In this document: positions 17,253 to 22,596 of the stretch, piece after piece
Layout: each line of letters starts with the position of its first letter
Numbering within the stretch: position 1 is the stretch's first letter
Virus record (IMG/VR): IMGVR_UViG_3300033388_002277
Coordinates: 1 to 41,084 of that record
DNA length: 41,084 nucleotides
Source of the DNA: a virus
Reading direction: 5' to 3' (one strand)
The notes under the pieces: generated by a model
Databases searched by the model: none
What the model saw: only the letters and a program-made list of their open reading frames with translations
What the model was told of the DNA's origin: nothing
Translations under genes and position numbers: made by a program

Positions 17253-17294
17253 TTAATATCCTTTGGGTTTAGGTTTTGGCTTTTTTTTGTTCAT
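17253..17294 (-). CDS. 13-aa Lys/Pro leader peptide, in frame with terL
   Basis: ATG 17294 is preceded by a near-perfect AAGGAG and encodes MNKKKPKPKPKGY, stopping at TAA directly next to the terL TTG. Frame and adjacency suggest that ribosomes terminate here and restart on terL. It might instead be only an incidental reading frame at the terL ribosome site. Confidence 0.45.
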   Translation of the reverse strand: MNKKKPKPKPKGY

Positions 17295-17379
17295 TTTGCT
17301 CCTTATTATGAATAGCAAGGCAGTTATCAGCGACTGATCGTAACCAATTTCTGCGAGTGGGGAACATACTATAAGCCAT
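17269..17379 (-). CDS. Putative micro-ORF upstream of terL (36 aa)
   Basis: Encodes MAYSMFPTRRNWLRSVADNC followed by a charged, Lys/Gln-rich end. It starts 12 bases after the previous micro-ORF's stop, with no good ribosome site, and overlaps the 13-aa leader. Coding is plausible but unproven. Confidence 0.35.
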   Translation of the reverse strand: MAYSMFPTRRNWLRSVADNCLAIHNKEQNEQKKAKT

Positions 17380-17390
17380 CTGCAGTAGTC

Positions 17391-17498
17391 TTATAGGTTT
17401 CTCAGGCTATCACGCCACTTGCTATAATTATCAAATAACTCCACCATTTGAGCTTCAAGCTGTGAGAGGCTTGTGGAGTAACTAACACATTTCGGCAT
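17391..17498 (-). CDS. Putative micro-ORF (35 aa)
   Basis: ATG 17498 lies inside the end of the 30-aa Cys-rich ORF. It encodes a short amphipathic helix (SLSQLEAQMVELFDNYSKW). No ribosome site of note; translation would depend on coupling. Confidence 0.4.
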   Translation of the reverse strand: MPKCVSYSTSLSQLEAQMVELFDNYSKWRDSLRNL

Positions 17499-17574
17499 CT
17501 TTATAAAGGCAGCCTTCGCAATTTGTGTATTCCTTTTTGAAAAAACAATATCTTGGTTCTGCTAATTTATCCAT
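17482..17574 (-). CDS. Cys-rich micro-protein (30 aa)
   Basis: ATG 17574 lies five bases after the preceding stop and encodes YCFFKKEYTNCEGCLYKD and ends in MC. Four Cys (residues 10, 19, 22, 30) could bind one zinc. Function unknown. Confidence 0.5.
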   Translation of the reverse strand: MDKLAEPRYCFFKKEYTNCEGCLYKDAEMC

Positions 17575-17579
17575 TATCT

Positions 17580-17717
17580 TTAATATATATCACCATAATT
17601 ACAACCACCACATTCTATGCCAAGAACCTCATCAAACGTTTCCACTGAAACCTCTTTGTGCATATGAGTGAAACAATGCCACCATAGTTTTATCTTGTTT
17701 ATTGCTGTTGGTTTCAT
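17580..17717 (-). CDS. Small Cys/His protein (45 aa)
   Basis: ATG 17717 overlaps the TGA of the lipoprotein gene (ATGA), so it is translationally coupled. Contains WWHCFTHMH and ECGGCNYGD; Cys 15, 36, 39 with nearby His could form a zinc site. Similar tiny zinc-type proteins sit between the terminase genes in other phages, as far as I recall; role unknown. Confidence 0.55.
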   Translation of the reverse strand: MKPTAINKIKLWWHCFTHMHKEVSVETFDEVLGIECGGCNYGDIY

Positions 17718-17935
17718 TTGGTTGATCCTATTGAATTTGGTATCTTGAAAGGTTCTTCTCTGGTTGCTGATATTGAACCATCTGCTTTGATCTCACCACT
17801 TTTCATGCCATAACTTAGGCGCACTTCTTTTGTTTGCACCTTTACACCCTCTTTGAAGTCGTAGAATTTGGCTGTTCCTGCGCAGGCTGTTAGGATTAAG
17901 GGGCTTGTGATTAATAATAGGTATAATTTGTTCAT
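17714..17935 (-). CDS. Small lipoprotein (73 aa)
   Basis: The N-terminus MNKLYLLLITSPLILTAC has a classic lipobox LTAC with the lipidated Cys at residue 18; the mature protein is about 56 residues, polar (AGTAKFYDFKEGVKVQTKEV). This is the size and build of outer-membrane spanin subunits (o-spanin) or of superinfection-exclusion lipoproteins. It is far from the lysis cassette at 34227-35240 and between the terminase genes, so spanin is possible but not certain. Start overlaps the stop of the 35-aa ORF upstream. Confidence 0.7.
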   Translation of the reverse strand: MNKLYLLLITSPLILTACAGTAKFYDFKEGVKVQTKEVRLSYGMKSGEIKADGSISATREEPFKIPNSIGSTK

Positions 17936-18039
17936 TTCTTCTCTTCTTTGGGTTTTACTTTCTTGTCAGCTTCTTTTTTATTAGCTGCTTCTTGCTGCTT
18001 TTTCATATCGCCCCATTTCATTGTGTTCATACCTGGCAT
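17932..18039 (-). CDS. Lys-rich micro-protein coupled to lipoprotein (35 aa)
   Basis: ATG 18039 has GGAGG eight bases upstream. Sequence MPGMNTMKWGDMKKQQEAAN is followed by a Lys/Glu-only tail. TGA overlaps the lipoprotein ATG. Probably expressed and possibly serves to deliver ribosomes to the lipoprotein gene; function unknown. Confidence 0.55.
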   Translation of the reverse strand: MPGMNTMKWGDMKKQQEAANKKEADKKVKPKEEKK

Positions 18040-18078
18040 AATCTTTGTCCTCCAATTTTATAAATTTGTAAAAATATT

Positions 18079-18279
18079 TTAAGCATATACCGAAAAACCT
18101 TTCCGATTTTGAAAGTGTGACAAAATTAAGGTGTAAGGAATGTGAGTACCCCCACGATTTGAGGCTGCCCCCTCCCCCCCTCTTATATAGTATTTTCTAT
18201 GCTTATTACTGTATACAGCACTAATATACTGGGCGACTTGAACGTGTGATTTTTCGACTAAAAATAAAGAATTTGGCAT
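18079..18279 (-). CDS. Doubtful ORF over the G-rich region (66 aa)
   Basis: ATG 18279 has a partial GGAAG site, and the frame stays open through the G-tract to TAA-type end. The translation (VEKSHVQVAQYISAVYSNK then a Gly-rich part) has no recognisable domain. The G-runs in its middle look more like a DNA signal, so I give coding low weight. Confidence 0.3.
   Translation of the reverse strand: MPNSLFLVEKSHVQVAQYISAVYSNKHRKYYIRGGEGAASNRGGTHIPYTLILSHFQNRKGFSVYA
18149..18180 (-). other. G-run cluster beside small terminase gene (possible packaging site)
   Basis: On the minus strand runs of 7, 5 and 5 G occur within 32 bases, 130 bp after the small-terminase stop, in an otherwise AT-rich genome. 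Such G-runs near terS are seen at cos or pac regions of some phages. Folding as a G-quadruplex is possible, since the 7-G run could supply two tracts. Confidence 0.35.
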
Positions 18280-18311
18280 ACTACTTCCGATAATAATTAT
18301 TATGTAAACTT

Positions 18312-18830
18312 TTAAACCTTATGTAACTCTTTGCCCTTCAATGGGTTAGCCTTAATTCCTAGTAATCTACTGGTTGCAAACTGGTAATCATCTTGACTTT
18401 CAACGTTTGTTATCTGTGTTTTATCAGTCCACATTGCCAAGTATTTGCCCATTAATTCCTCTATTCGTATTACTTCTGCGTACTTATTATTTTTGAGACA
18501 CAACGCTCTTAGTCGTGTTAACGATGCTAAAACTGATTTAGGTGTTAGATCTTCTAGCTTAAACTCCTCTATGAGTTCTTGATCCCCAACTTTTACCAAC
18601 TGATTGGTTTTCCTGTTATTTTTATGGTTTGCAGTGGTTTCTTTATACCCAGCAGCTAATAACGCTTGATTAATAGGTAATCCTTCCTTTCTAGCTTGTT
18701 TATACTTAGCTTTTTTTAGTGGGTCTATCTTCTTCCCTGGCTTTTTCTTGAGTTTCTTGGCTTTTTCTTTCTTTTTGAGTTCACATTTAGCTAGTTTGTC
18801 TTTAATCTGTTGAACAGTTTGGCGAGGCAT
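18312..18830 (-). CDS. terS: Terminase small subunit (172 aa)
   Basis: First gene of the leftward late operon, ATG 18830 behind AAAGGAATG. After a very basic N-terminus (ELKKKEKAKKLKKKPGKK) comes a helix-turn-helix typical of small terminases (KQARKEGLPINQALLAAGYK), which binds the packaging site. The C-terminal half is helical for oligomerisation and binding TerL. Promoter P1 lies 45-73 bases upstream. Confidence 0.8.
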   Translation of the reverse strand: MPRQTVQQIKDKLAKCELKKKEKAKKLKKKPGKKIDPLKKAKYKQARKEGLPINQALLAAGYKETTANHKNNRKTNQLVKVGDQELIEEFKLEDLTPKSVLASLTRLRALCLKNNKYAEVIRIEELMGKYLAMWTDKTQITNVESQDDYQFATSRLLGIKANPLKGKELHKV

Positions 18831-18874
18831 ATATATATCATTCCTTTGTTAAAAGATGTAGGTATATCTCTTAT

Positions 18875-18903
18875 ATAATAACATATCCTTTATATAATGT
18901 CAA
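18875..18903 (-). promoter_or_regulatory. Promoter P1 (leftward, late operon)
   Basis: Perfect -35 TTGACA (18903-18898), 17-base spacer ending in TGT, and -10 TATTAT (18880-18875), hence an extended -10. It faces terS, 45 bases downstream. A match this good in a short stretch is unlikely by chance. Confidence 0.85.
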
Positions 18904-19006
18904 GCTATTCCTCTATTATTTTTTGAGGCCGGATTACTACTATAACAGATCTATTGGTTTAATTTAATATACTTATATTATTCTATAGCCAAAAAATAAG
19001 ATCATT

Positions 19007-19149
19007 TATCAGTTTACCTTCACACGAGGGATACTTGAACCTAATCACAAGCCAAAAAGTAACAGCAACTCAAAAATATAATATCCTATCAGTTTTCCAC
19101 TATACGAGGATATCTTACTAATCTGTACCTTTCGAAAGGTAACAGACTC
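19007..19149. repeat. Degenerate 80-bp duplication
   Basis: TATCAGTTTACC (19007) and TATCAGTTTTCC (19087) begin two blocks that share ACGAGG, a TTAC/TTGAAC stretch and end with AAAAGTAACAG (19055-19065) and AAAGGTAACAG (19135-19145). All shared points have the same 80-bp offset, so this is one diverged tandem repeat. Confidence 0.7.
19126..19141. repeat. Perfect 16-bp palindrome TACCTTTCGAAAGGTA
   Basis: Two box halves meet head to head to form a perfect inverted repeat without a loop, in the middle of the box array. Typical of a dimeric DNA-binding protein site. Confidence 0.8.
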
Positions 19150-19412
19150 CCCAAAGGTAACAGAAAGGTAACAAGCTTATCCCTTACCCAGTATACGCTT
19201 TCTTAATCCTGTTACCTTTGTACCTTTCGTTGTACTATAACATATACTAGCTAGGGTAACAAGGTACACATCTTCAGCGACTCAAAGGTAACAGATACGC
19301 CATTATTTCGAGCATCTAAAGGTACAGAAGTAACAGCCCCTCAAAACCTCAAGCCTAGCATACCTTTTTCTTGTTACCTTTCTGTTACCTTTCTGTTACC
19401 TTTGTACCTTTC
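19135..19412. repeat. Array of 11-bp iteron-like boxes (AAAGGTAACAG/CTGTTACCTTT)
   Basis: Forward copies at 19135-19145, 19153-19163, 19164-19174 (last base A) and 19284-19294; reverse copies at 19209-19219, 19371-19381 (first base T), 19382-19392 and 19393-19403. Variants with GGTAC occur at 19220, 19262, 19318 and 19404. Two pairs and one triplet are directly adjacent with 11-bp period, one turn of the helix. Confidence 0.8.
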
Positions 19413-19526
19413 AACCGGCCTAATTAACCCTAAATAACCAACCTCTCACAAAATAAATGTGAAACTATTTTCAACTCCATAGAATAACCCCAATGGAATC
19501 AACACATTCCACACCATAAAAAAAGC

Positions 19527-19556
19527 TTGACATTCACAAGAAAATTGTGTTATACT
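19527..19556 (+). promoter_or_regulatory. Promoter P3 with internal inverted repeat (rightward early)
   Basis: TTGACA (19527-19532), 18-base spacer ending in TGT, TATACT (19551-19556). CACAA and TTGTG (19535-19539 and 19545-19549) form an inverted repeat between the two elements, placed as an operator would be. It drives the rightward small-gene cluster 50 bases downstream. Confidence 0.85.
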
Positions 19557-19607
19557 TGTCTTGGGTAGAACGAATCAATTAATCACGAACCAAAGGAGGG
19601 CAGAAAC

Positions 19608-19907
19608 ATGAAAGTAACCAAGGCAACATTTAAAAGTTTCTTGAGGAAGAACGAAGGAAAGCTACACGTCAACCACAAAAGATCTTTTGATGGCATGATT
19701 GATGGTTGTGCTGAATTACATGATGGTTTCACACCAGTAGTAAAAGACGATACTTTTATAGAGAAATCTTTTGGTATCAAAGGTTTATGGCTTGTTGGTG
19801 GTGGTAGAGACTATTTTAATGCTTACAATGATGGTAAATATGAAGGCATTGAAGTCTTTAATTGTTGTGGTAGCTCGATAATAGCCACAAAAGAGGCCAC
19901 CCAATGA
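19608..19907 (+). CDS. Conserved phage early protein of unknown function (99 aa)
   Basis: ATG has a perfect AAAGGAGG nine bases upstream and is the first gene after P3. Features: MKVTKATFKSFLRKNEGKL, SFDGMIDGCAEL, GIKGLWLVGGGRDYFNAY, FNCCGSSIIA. I recognise this as a family found in many phages and prophages, without a known function. Being first in an early operon suggests a host-takeover or early regulatory role. Confidence 0.75.
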   Translation: MKVTKATFKSFLRKNEGKLHVNHKRSFDGMIDGCAELHDGFTPVVKDDTFIEKSFGIKGLWLVGGGRDYFNAYNDGKYEGIEVFNCCGSSIIATKEATQ

Positions 19908-20002
19908 AAACCCTCTCCAACAATATCGATCTAATAGCAGCCGGAGTATTGGCGGTAGCCTTTCTCCATAATATTATATTTTACGTAATAATGGGGGTTT
20001 AA
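19904..20002 (+). CDS. Single-pass membrane micro-protein (32 aa)
   Basis: ATGA overlap with the preceding stop. One hydrophobic helix covers most of the chain (LIAAGVLAVAFLHNIIFYVI). Probably inserted in the inner membrane; function unknown. Confidence 0.6.
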   Translation: MKTLSNNIDLIAAGVLAVAFLHNIIFYVIMGV

Positions 20003-20173
20003 ATGAGTAAATGTAAATATTGCGGAAGAGAAACAAATCCTAGAGAGCATAGCAGCGGTAAAAAAATGTATGCTATAACTCCTAAATTTTGCCATGCAAG
20101 TAAGTGTAAAGATAAATATGATCGCTTACATGAAGACACCCAAAGAAGAAATGAAGGTGAAGTATTAAAATGA
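20003..20173 (+). CDS. Zinc-ribbon-like small protein (56 aa)
   Basis: ATG follows the TAA of the previous ORF directly. CKYCGRE near the start (C4, C7) and FCHASKC (C30, C35) form a likely zinc site. Basic and charged otherwise. Stop overlaps the next start. Confidence 0.6.
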   Translation: MSKCKYCGRETNPREHSSGKKMYAITPKFCHASKCKDKYDRLHEDTQRRNEGEVLK

Positions 20174-20412
20174 CTAAACTAGACTACATCAACGAAATCC
20201 AAAAAGAATATCCCTACTGGGACATATCCGGCTTCAAGGAGGGCCGATTATATGAAATCGCAAGCCAAATACGGAGAAAGAGATTACGCACTACAAAAAG
20301 AACTGGAGCAAATGCAAGAAGAGCAAAGTATTACTGTGCCGGCATGGGTAGGTTGGTTGATAGCTGCCCTATTGATATCAATAGCGGTGTTAGCTGTTGT
20401 TTTTGCGCCTAA
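20170..20412 (+). CDS. Small early protein (80 aa), 3' half overlaps a membrane gene
   Basis: Start overlaps the upstream stop (ATGA). The first 38 residues (LDYINEIQKEYPYWDISGFK, EGRLYEIASQIRRKR) look like a real helical protein of a type seen in other phages. The rest (from about residue 40) is read out of frame with the 58-aa membrane gene and looks like a shadow of it, with a Cys-rich end. Confidence 0.55.
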   Translation: MTKLDYINEIQKEYPYWDISGFKEGRLYEIASQIRRKRLRTTKRTGANARRAKYYCAGMGRLVDSCPIDINSGVSCCFCA

Positions 20413-20428
20413 CCTGGGTACAGCATGA
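20252..20428 (+). CDS. Membrane micro-protein nested in another frame (58 aa)
   Basis: AAGGAGG (20236-20242) lies upstream of ATG 20252. The N-terminal half is charged and helical (ERDYALQKELEQMQEEQS), then one transmembrane helix (WVGWLIAALLISIAVLAVVF). It overlaps the 80-aa ORF by 161 bp in a different frame, and the ribosome site and coherent helix favour it being real. Confidence 0.65.
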   Translation: MKSQAKYGERDYALQKELEQMQEEQSITVPAWVGWLIAALLISIAVLAVVFAPNLGTA

Positions 20429-20547
20429 AAAATGTAGCTGTATTCCTCATATTCATGGTAGCACTAGCCGCAGGAGTTAGATATCACGTGGTACAAGGCA
20501 ACAAAGCAATGGAAGAATATGCACAAAACCAAGAAAGGAGTCAATAA
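20425..20547 (+). CDS. Membrane micro-protein (40 aa)
   Basis: ATGA overlap with the gene before. N-terminal hydrophobic helix (VAVFLIFMVALAAGVRY), then a polar tail. Could be membrane-anchored or secreted. Confidence 0.55.
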   Translation: MKNVAVFLIFMVALAAGVRYHVVQGNKAMEEYAQNQERSQ

Positions 20548-20548
20548 A

Positions 20549-20767
20549 ATGTGTAGAACATATAAGGTCAAAAGACCACCAAAAGAGGTTAAAGCATGGT
20601 TTGATAGAAATTTTCCTGATTGCGAGTACAAATTTTATTGGTATAGGGGTTATGATCAAGAAAAAGTTTATGGTTGTGAAGTATATCATAATAATGAATA
20701 CTGGCATAATGCTACCCAAGCAGACCTTGAGTGGTTTAAAAACAGTAATAAGGAGGCCCAACAATGA
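20549..20767 (+). CDS. Small early protein rich in aromatic residues (72 aa)
   Basis: I use ATG 20549, with AAAGGAG eight bases upstream, rather than the in-frame ATG 20519, which lies before that site. Contains VKAWFDRNFPDCEYKFYWYR and EVYHNNEYWHNATQADLEWF. Compact, acidic-aromatic, cytoplasmic; family not recognised. Confidence 0.65.
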   Translation: MCRTYKVKRPPKEVKAWFDRNFPDCEYKFYWYRGYDQEKVYGCEVYHNNEYWHNATQADLEWFKNSNKEAQQ

Positions 20768-20901
20768 ATCAAGTATGCGAATCAACCAACATGGTATGTA
20801 TCTTTAAAACAAAGAAGAATTATTGTAAGAAAGGTATATGTATGAAAGACAAAAAGCATTGGTGTAAATTTAGAGTTCAGAAAGTGAAAAAGGAGGTATA
20901 A
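20764..20901 (+). CDS. Cys/Lys-rich micro-protein (45 aa)
   Basis: ATGA overlap with the gene before. Five Cys spaced VCESTNMVC, NYCKKGIC, HWCKF in a very basic chain suggest metal binding. A 20-base piece of its 3' end recurs at 21037-21056. Confidence 0.55.
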   Translation: MNQVCESTNMVCIFKTKKNYCKKGICMKDKKHWCKFRVQKVKKEV

Positions 20902-20902
20902 A

Positions 20903-21028
20903 ATGAGCTGGTTAGATGAATACTGGACACTGAAAGAAAAGTATCTCAAAGAAGGAATGACATCAAAAGAGGCTAGAGAAAAGGCACGTGACGAAATAGA
21001 CAAACAACGCAAAGAAGAAAATAACTAA
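20903..21028 (+). CDS. Small charged helical protein (41 aa), last gene of the rightward cluster
   Basis: Perfect AAGGAGGT upstream of ATG 20903. Sequence is WLDEYWTLKEKYLKEGMTSK then a charged helix. Short and cytoplasmic. The cluster terminator follows 28 bases after its stop. Confidence 0.6.
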   Translation: MSWLDEYWTLKEKYLKEGMTSKEAREKARDEIDKQRKEENN

Positions 21029-21036
21029 AGGCACCA

Positions 21037-21056
21037 TGTAAATTTAGATTTCAGAA
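21037..21056 (+). repeat. 20-base duplicate of 20863-20882
   Basis: TGTAAATTTAGATTTCAGAA differs in one base from 20863-20882. It lies outside genes, just before the terminator, and looks like the remnant of a copied gene end. Confidence 0.7.
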
Positions 21057-21086
21057 GCTCCTGGGGCAACCCAGGGGCTTTCTTTT
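21057..21086 (+). terminator. Rho-independent terminator of the rightward cluster
   Basis: GCTCCTGGG and CCCAGGGGC pair across a GCAA tetraloop, followed by TTTCTTTT. It ends the only rightward operon and separates it from the convergent leftward genes. Confidence 0.88.
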
Positions 21087-21096
21087 GCCCCGAAGG

Positions 21097-21360
21097 TTAA
21101 AGCGTAACAATGCTGCAGCCCAGATCAGATATCAACAGCCCAACATCTTTATCCACACTATCAACCACCGAAAGGGAAACCAAGTGCTTATCGCTTGACC
21201 TAAGCCTACCATACATACCCATAAAGCGGTACTTGAGCCTGTTCTTACGCCCCAAGTCAATCTCAGCAACATATTCACCAAACATCTCTTTCAACTCGCA
21301 AAGAGGGCCAATATGAGCCATTTCGCGGCCTTTATCTTCCTTGATTAGTTCGTCAAACAT
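21097..21360 (-). CDS. Unknown small protein, last gene of the leftward early operon (87 aa)
   Basis: ATG 21360 abuts the upstream TAA. The sequence is mixed alpha/beta (CELKEMFGEYVAEIDLGRKN, YRFMGMYGRLRSSD, DKDVGLLISDLG). No domain recognised. The convergent terminator hairpin lies just beyond its stop. Confidence 0.6.
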   Translation of the reverse strand: MFDELIKEDKGREMAHIGPLCELKEMFGEYVAEIDLGRKNRLKYRFMGMYGRLRSSDKHLVSLSVVDSVDKDVGLLISDLGCSIVTL

Positions 21361-21678
21361 TTATAGTTTATCCTTATTATCTGGTAATTTCTTATAAATT
21401 CTAGCGCATATCTTACAACATTCACCTGATAGATTGTTCCTCAATAAACTATACCTTTCCTTTTTCTTAAATTCTCTATCGCATAGAGGATATATAGGAC
21501 TCATAGGCCTTGCTTGAATCCATATATGCCCAACTTTCTTATCTGGTTTCAATCTATCAGCACAATAAATAGTATCATCTTTAGTAGCACCACCACACAT
21601 TATGCGTTTTAACTCTTCAATTTCCCTCTCTCCTGCCTCATATTGTTTAGCTACACCACAATCTTTACATTCTTTCAT
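21361..21678 (-). CDS. Cys-rich zinc-binding-like protein (105 aa)
   Basis: GGAGG seven bases before ATG 21678 sets the start; a longer frame would run into the upstream membrane ORF. N-terminal CKDCG and C-terminal CCKICAR flank a helical and a GHIWIQARPM segment, giving possibly one or two zinc sites. Stop overlap with neighbours on both sides. Function unknown. Confidence 0.62.
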   Translation of the reverse strand: MKECKDCGVAKQYEAGEREIEELKRIMCGGATKDDTIYCADRLKPDKKVGHIWIQARPMSPIYPLCDREFKKKERYSLLRNNLSGECCKICARIYKKLPDNKDKL

Positions 21679-21863
21679 CGTATAAACCTCCAGCATATCC
21701 AAATCCATACAGTTATCGGACATACAAAATATAATGTAAAAAATCCTGCACATTCAAAAGGTTTTTTTATACGAAATTTACTAGGTGCTACTAAATAGCC
21801 CATAATACCCCCAAACATAAACCAAAAAGTCAGTCCACCACCAATATATATTAACCAATTCAT
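21675..21863 (-). CDS. Two-helix membrane protein (62 aa)
   Basis: Hydrophobic segments WLIYIGGGLTFWFMFGGIMG and FFTLYFVCPITVWIWICW flank a basic loop. ATGA overlaps at both ends. It resembles small holin-like or envelope-active proteins only in build; position in the early operon argues against lysis. Confidence 0.6.
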   Translation of the reverse strand: MNWLIYIGGGLTFWFMFGGIMGYLVAPSKFRIKKPFECAGFFTLYFVCPITVWIWICWRFIR

Positions 21864-22036
21864 CTTTTATCCCTCCAATAACTCACAACCTTAAACACAA
21901 TCACCATGCACATCGCCAAAGTAACAATATAGGCCCAAAACATAGCTTTATTGCTGCAAACAGCGAACCACGCGTCCCACCTATTTATTAATTCGTACAT
22001 ATTCATTGACCGCAAAAGGATTATCAGTTCGTACAT
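21860..22036 (-). CDS. Membrane micro-protein with repeated MYELI start (58 aa)
   Basis: GGAGG five bases before ATG 22036. Its first residues MYELIILLRSM and then MYELINRW repeat each other, in DNA as two copies of TTCGTACATATT. One transmembrane helix (FWAYIVTLAMCMVIVFKVV). Overlaps the 49-aa ORF in another frame. Confidence 0.58.
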   Translation of the reverse strand: MYELIILLRSMNMYELINRWDAWFAVCSNKAMFWAYIVTLAMCMVIVFKVVSYWRDKR

Positions 22037-22130
22037 ATTTCCTCCTGTAATTAAGATTCTCCACAATAGTTCTTACTGCATAACCAGCTATAAAGAAAAT
22101 TATAGCCACCAAACAAAAAATCAATATCAT
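21981..22130 (-). CDS. Membrane micro-protein (49 aa)
   Basis: GGAGG seven bases before ATG 22130, and ATGA overlap with the 122-aa gene. N-terminal helix ILIFCLVAIIFFIAGYAV then a basic tail. Shares 56 bp with the next ORF in a different frame; both have good ribosome sites. Confidence 0.55.
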   Translation of the reverse strand: MILIFCLVAIIFFIAGYAVRTIVENLNYRRKYVRTDNPFAVNEYVRINK

Positions 22131-22495
22131 TTGCTAACCTCCAGGTGTTTATTCTCTATTAACCATATTAACATTTTAGCTCTGGCATCGGCTTCGGTTA
22201 TTTCATACATTATTTTGTTATACCTTTCATTATAACAACGATATTTATATTTTAGCTGATCCCATTTTTCTATTACAGTTCCTACTGGCAACATTTCCCC
22301 CAACTCTGCTACTGTGAAGGCTGAATAAGTATTATCTAAACATTCCCATTTATTATTGGGCTGCACTTTGCTCGCGATTCTCCATCCATCTGAGAATTTA
22401 TACCAGCAATACAGACTTTCTTGGCTAATCCCCAGCTCCTTAAACTTCTTAGCATATTCTAAATCACACACTTGTTTCTCTAATGTTATTATCAT
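22127..22495 (-). CDS. Conserved phage protein of unknown function (122 aa)
   Basis: Contains AFTVAELGEMLP and a C-terminal ADARAKMLIWLIEN, which I recognise from a family common in phages and prophages of many hosts, with no known function. The N-terminal part has YCWYKFSDGWRI. Start ATG overlaps the TGA upstream. Confidence 0.7.
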   Translation of the reverse strand: MIITLEKQVCDLEYAKKFKELGISQESLYCWYKFSDGWRIASKVQPNNKWECLDNTYSAFTVAELGEMLPVGTVIEKWDQLKYKYRCYNERYNKIMYEITEADARAKMLIWLIENKHLEVSK

Positions 22496-22596
22496 TCAAT
22501 CCCCTTTCTTGTTATAATCATCAATATTAACTGAAAAAGTTTCATAATCCCATATCCAAGCAAAATAGCTATAACTAAACCTACACCTAGTAGCAT
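22492..22596 (-). CDS. Membrane micro-protein (34 aa)
   Basis: ATG 22596 follows the preceding TAA directly. Almost wholly hydrophobic (LLGVGLVIAILLGYGIM, LFQLILMII) with a basic end. Ends in ATGA overlap with the 122-aa gene. Confidence 0.5.
   Translation of the reverse strand: MLLGVGLVIAILLGYGIMKLFQLILMIITRKGIE

Larger units (their letters stand above)
18831..19607. other. Divergent intergenic region: candidate origin and control region
   Basis: No convincing gene in 777 bp. It holds outward promoters P1 and P3 at its edges, an 80-bp-period degenerate duplication (from 19007 and from 19087), a perfect 16-bp palindrome (19126-19141) and at least nine copies of an 11-bp box AAAGGTAACAG or its complement between 19055 and 19403. 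AT-rich flanks surround the array. This is the build of an iteron-type replication origin or a cluster of operators. Confidence 0.7.

Noticed and set aside
17253-17255. Recoded TAA stop codon (alternative genetic code) before terL
   Set aside because: TAA and TGA end many other genes here with neighbours starting right on them, so TAA is a normal stop.
19135-19412. CRISPR array
   Set aside because: Repeats are 11 bp, in both orientations, partly adjacent, with no regular spacers and no cas genes.
20477-20785. Minus-strand frame (102 codons) opposite the rightward early genes
   Set aside because: Hydrophobic shadow of three well-spaced plus-strand genes with strong ribosome sites.
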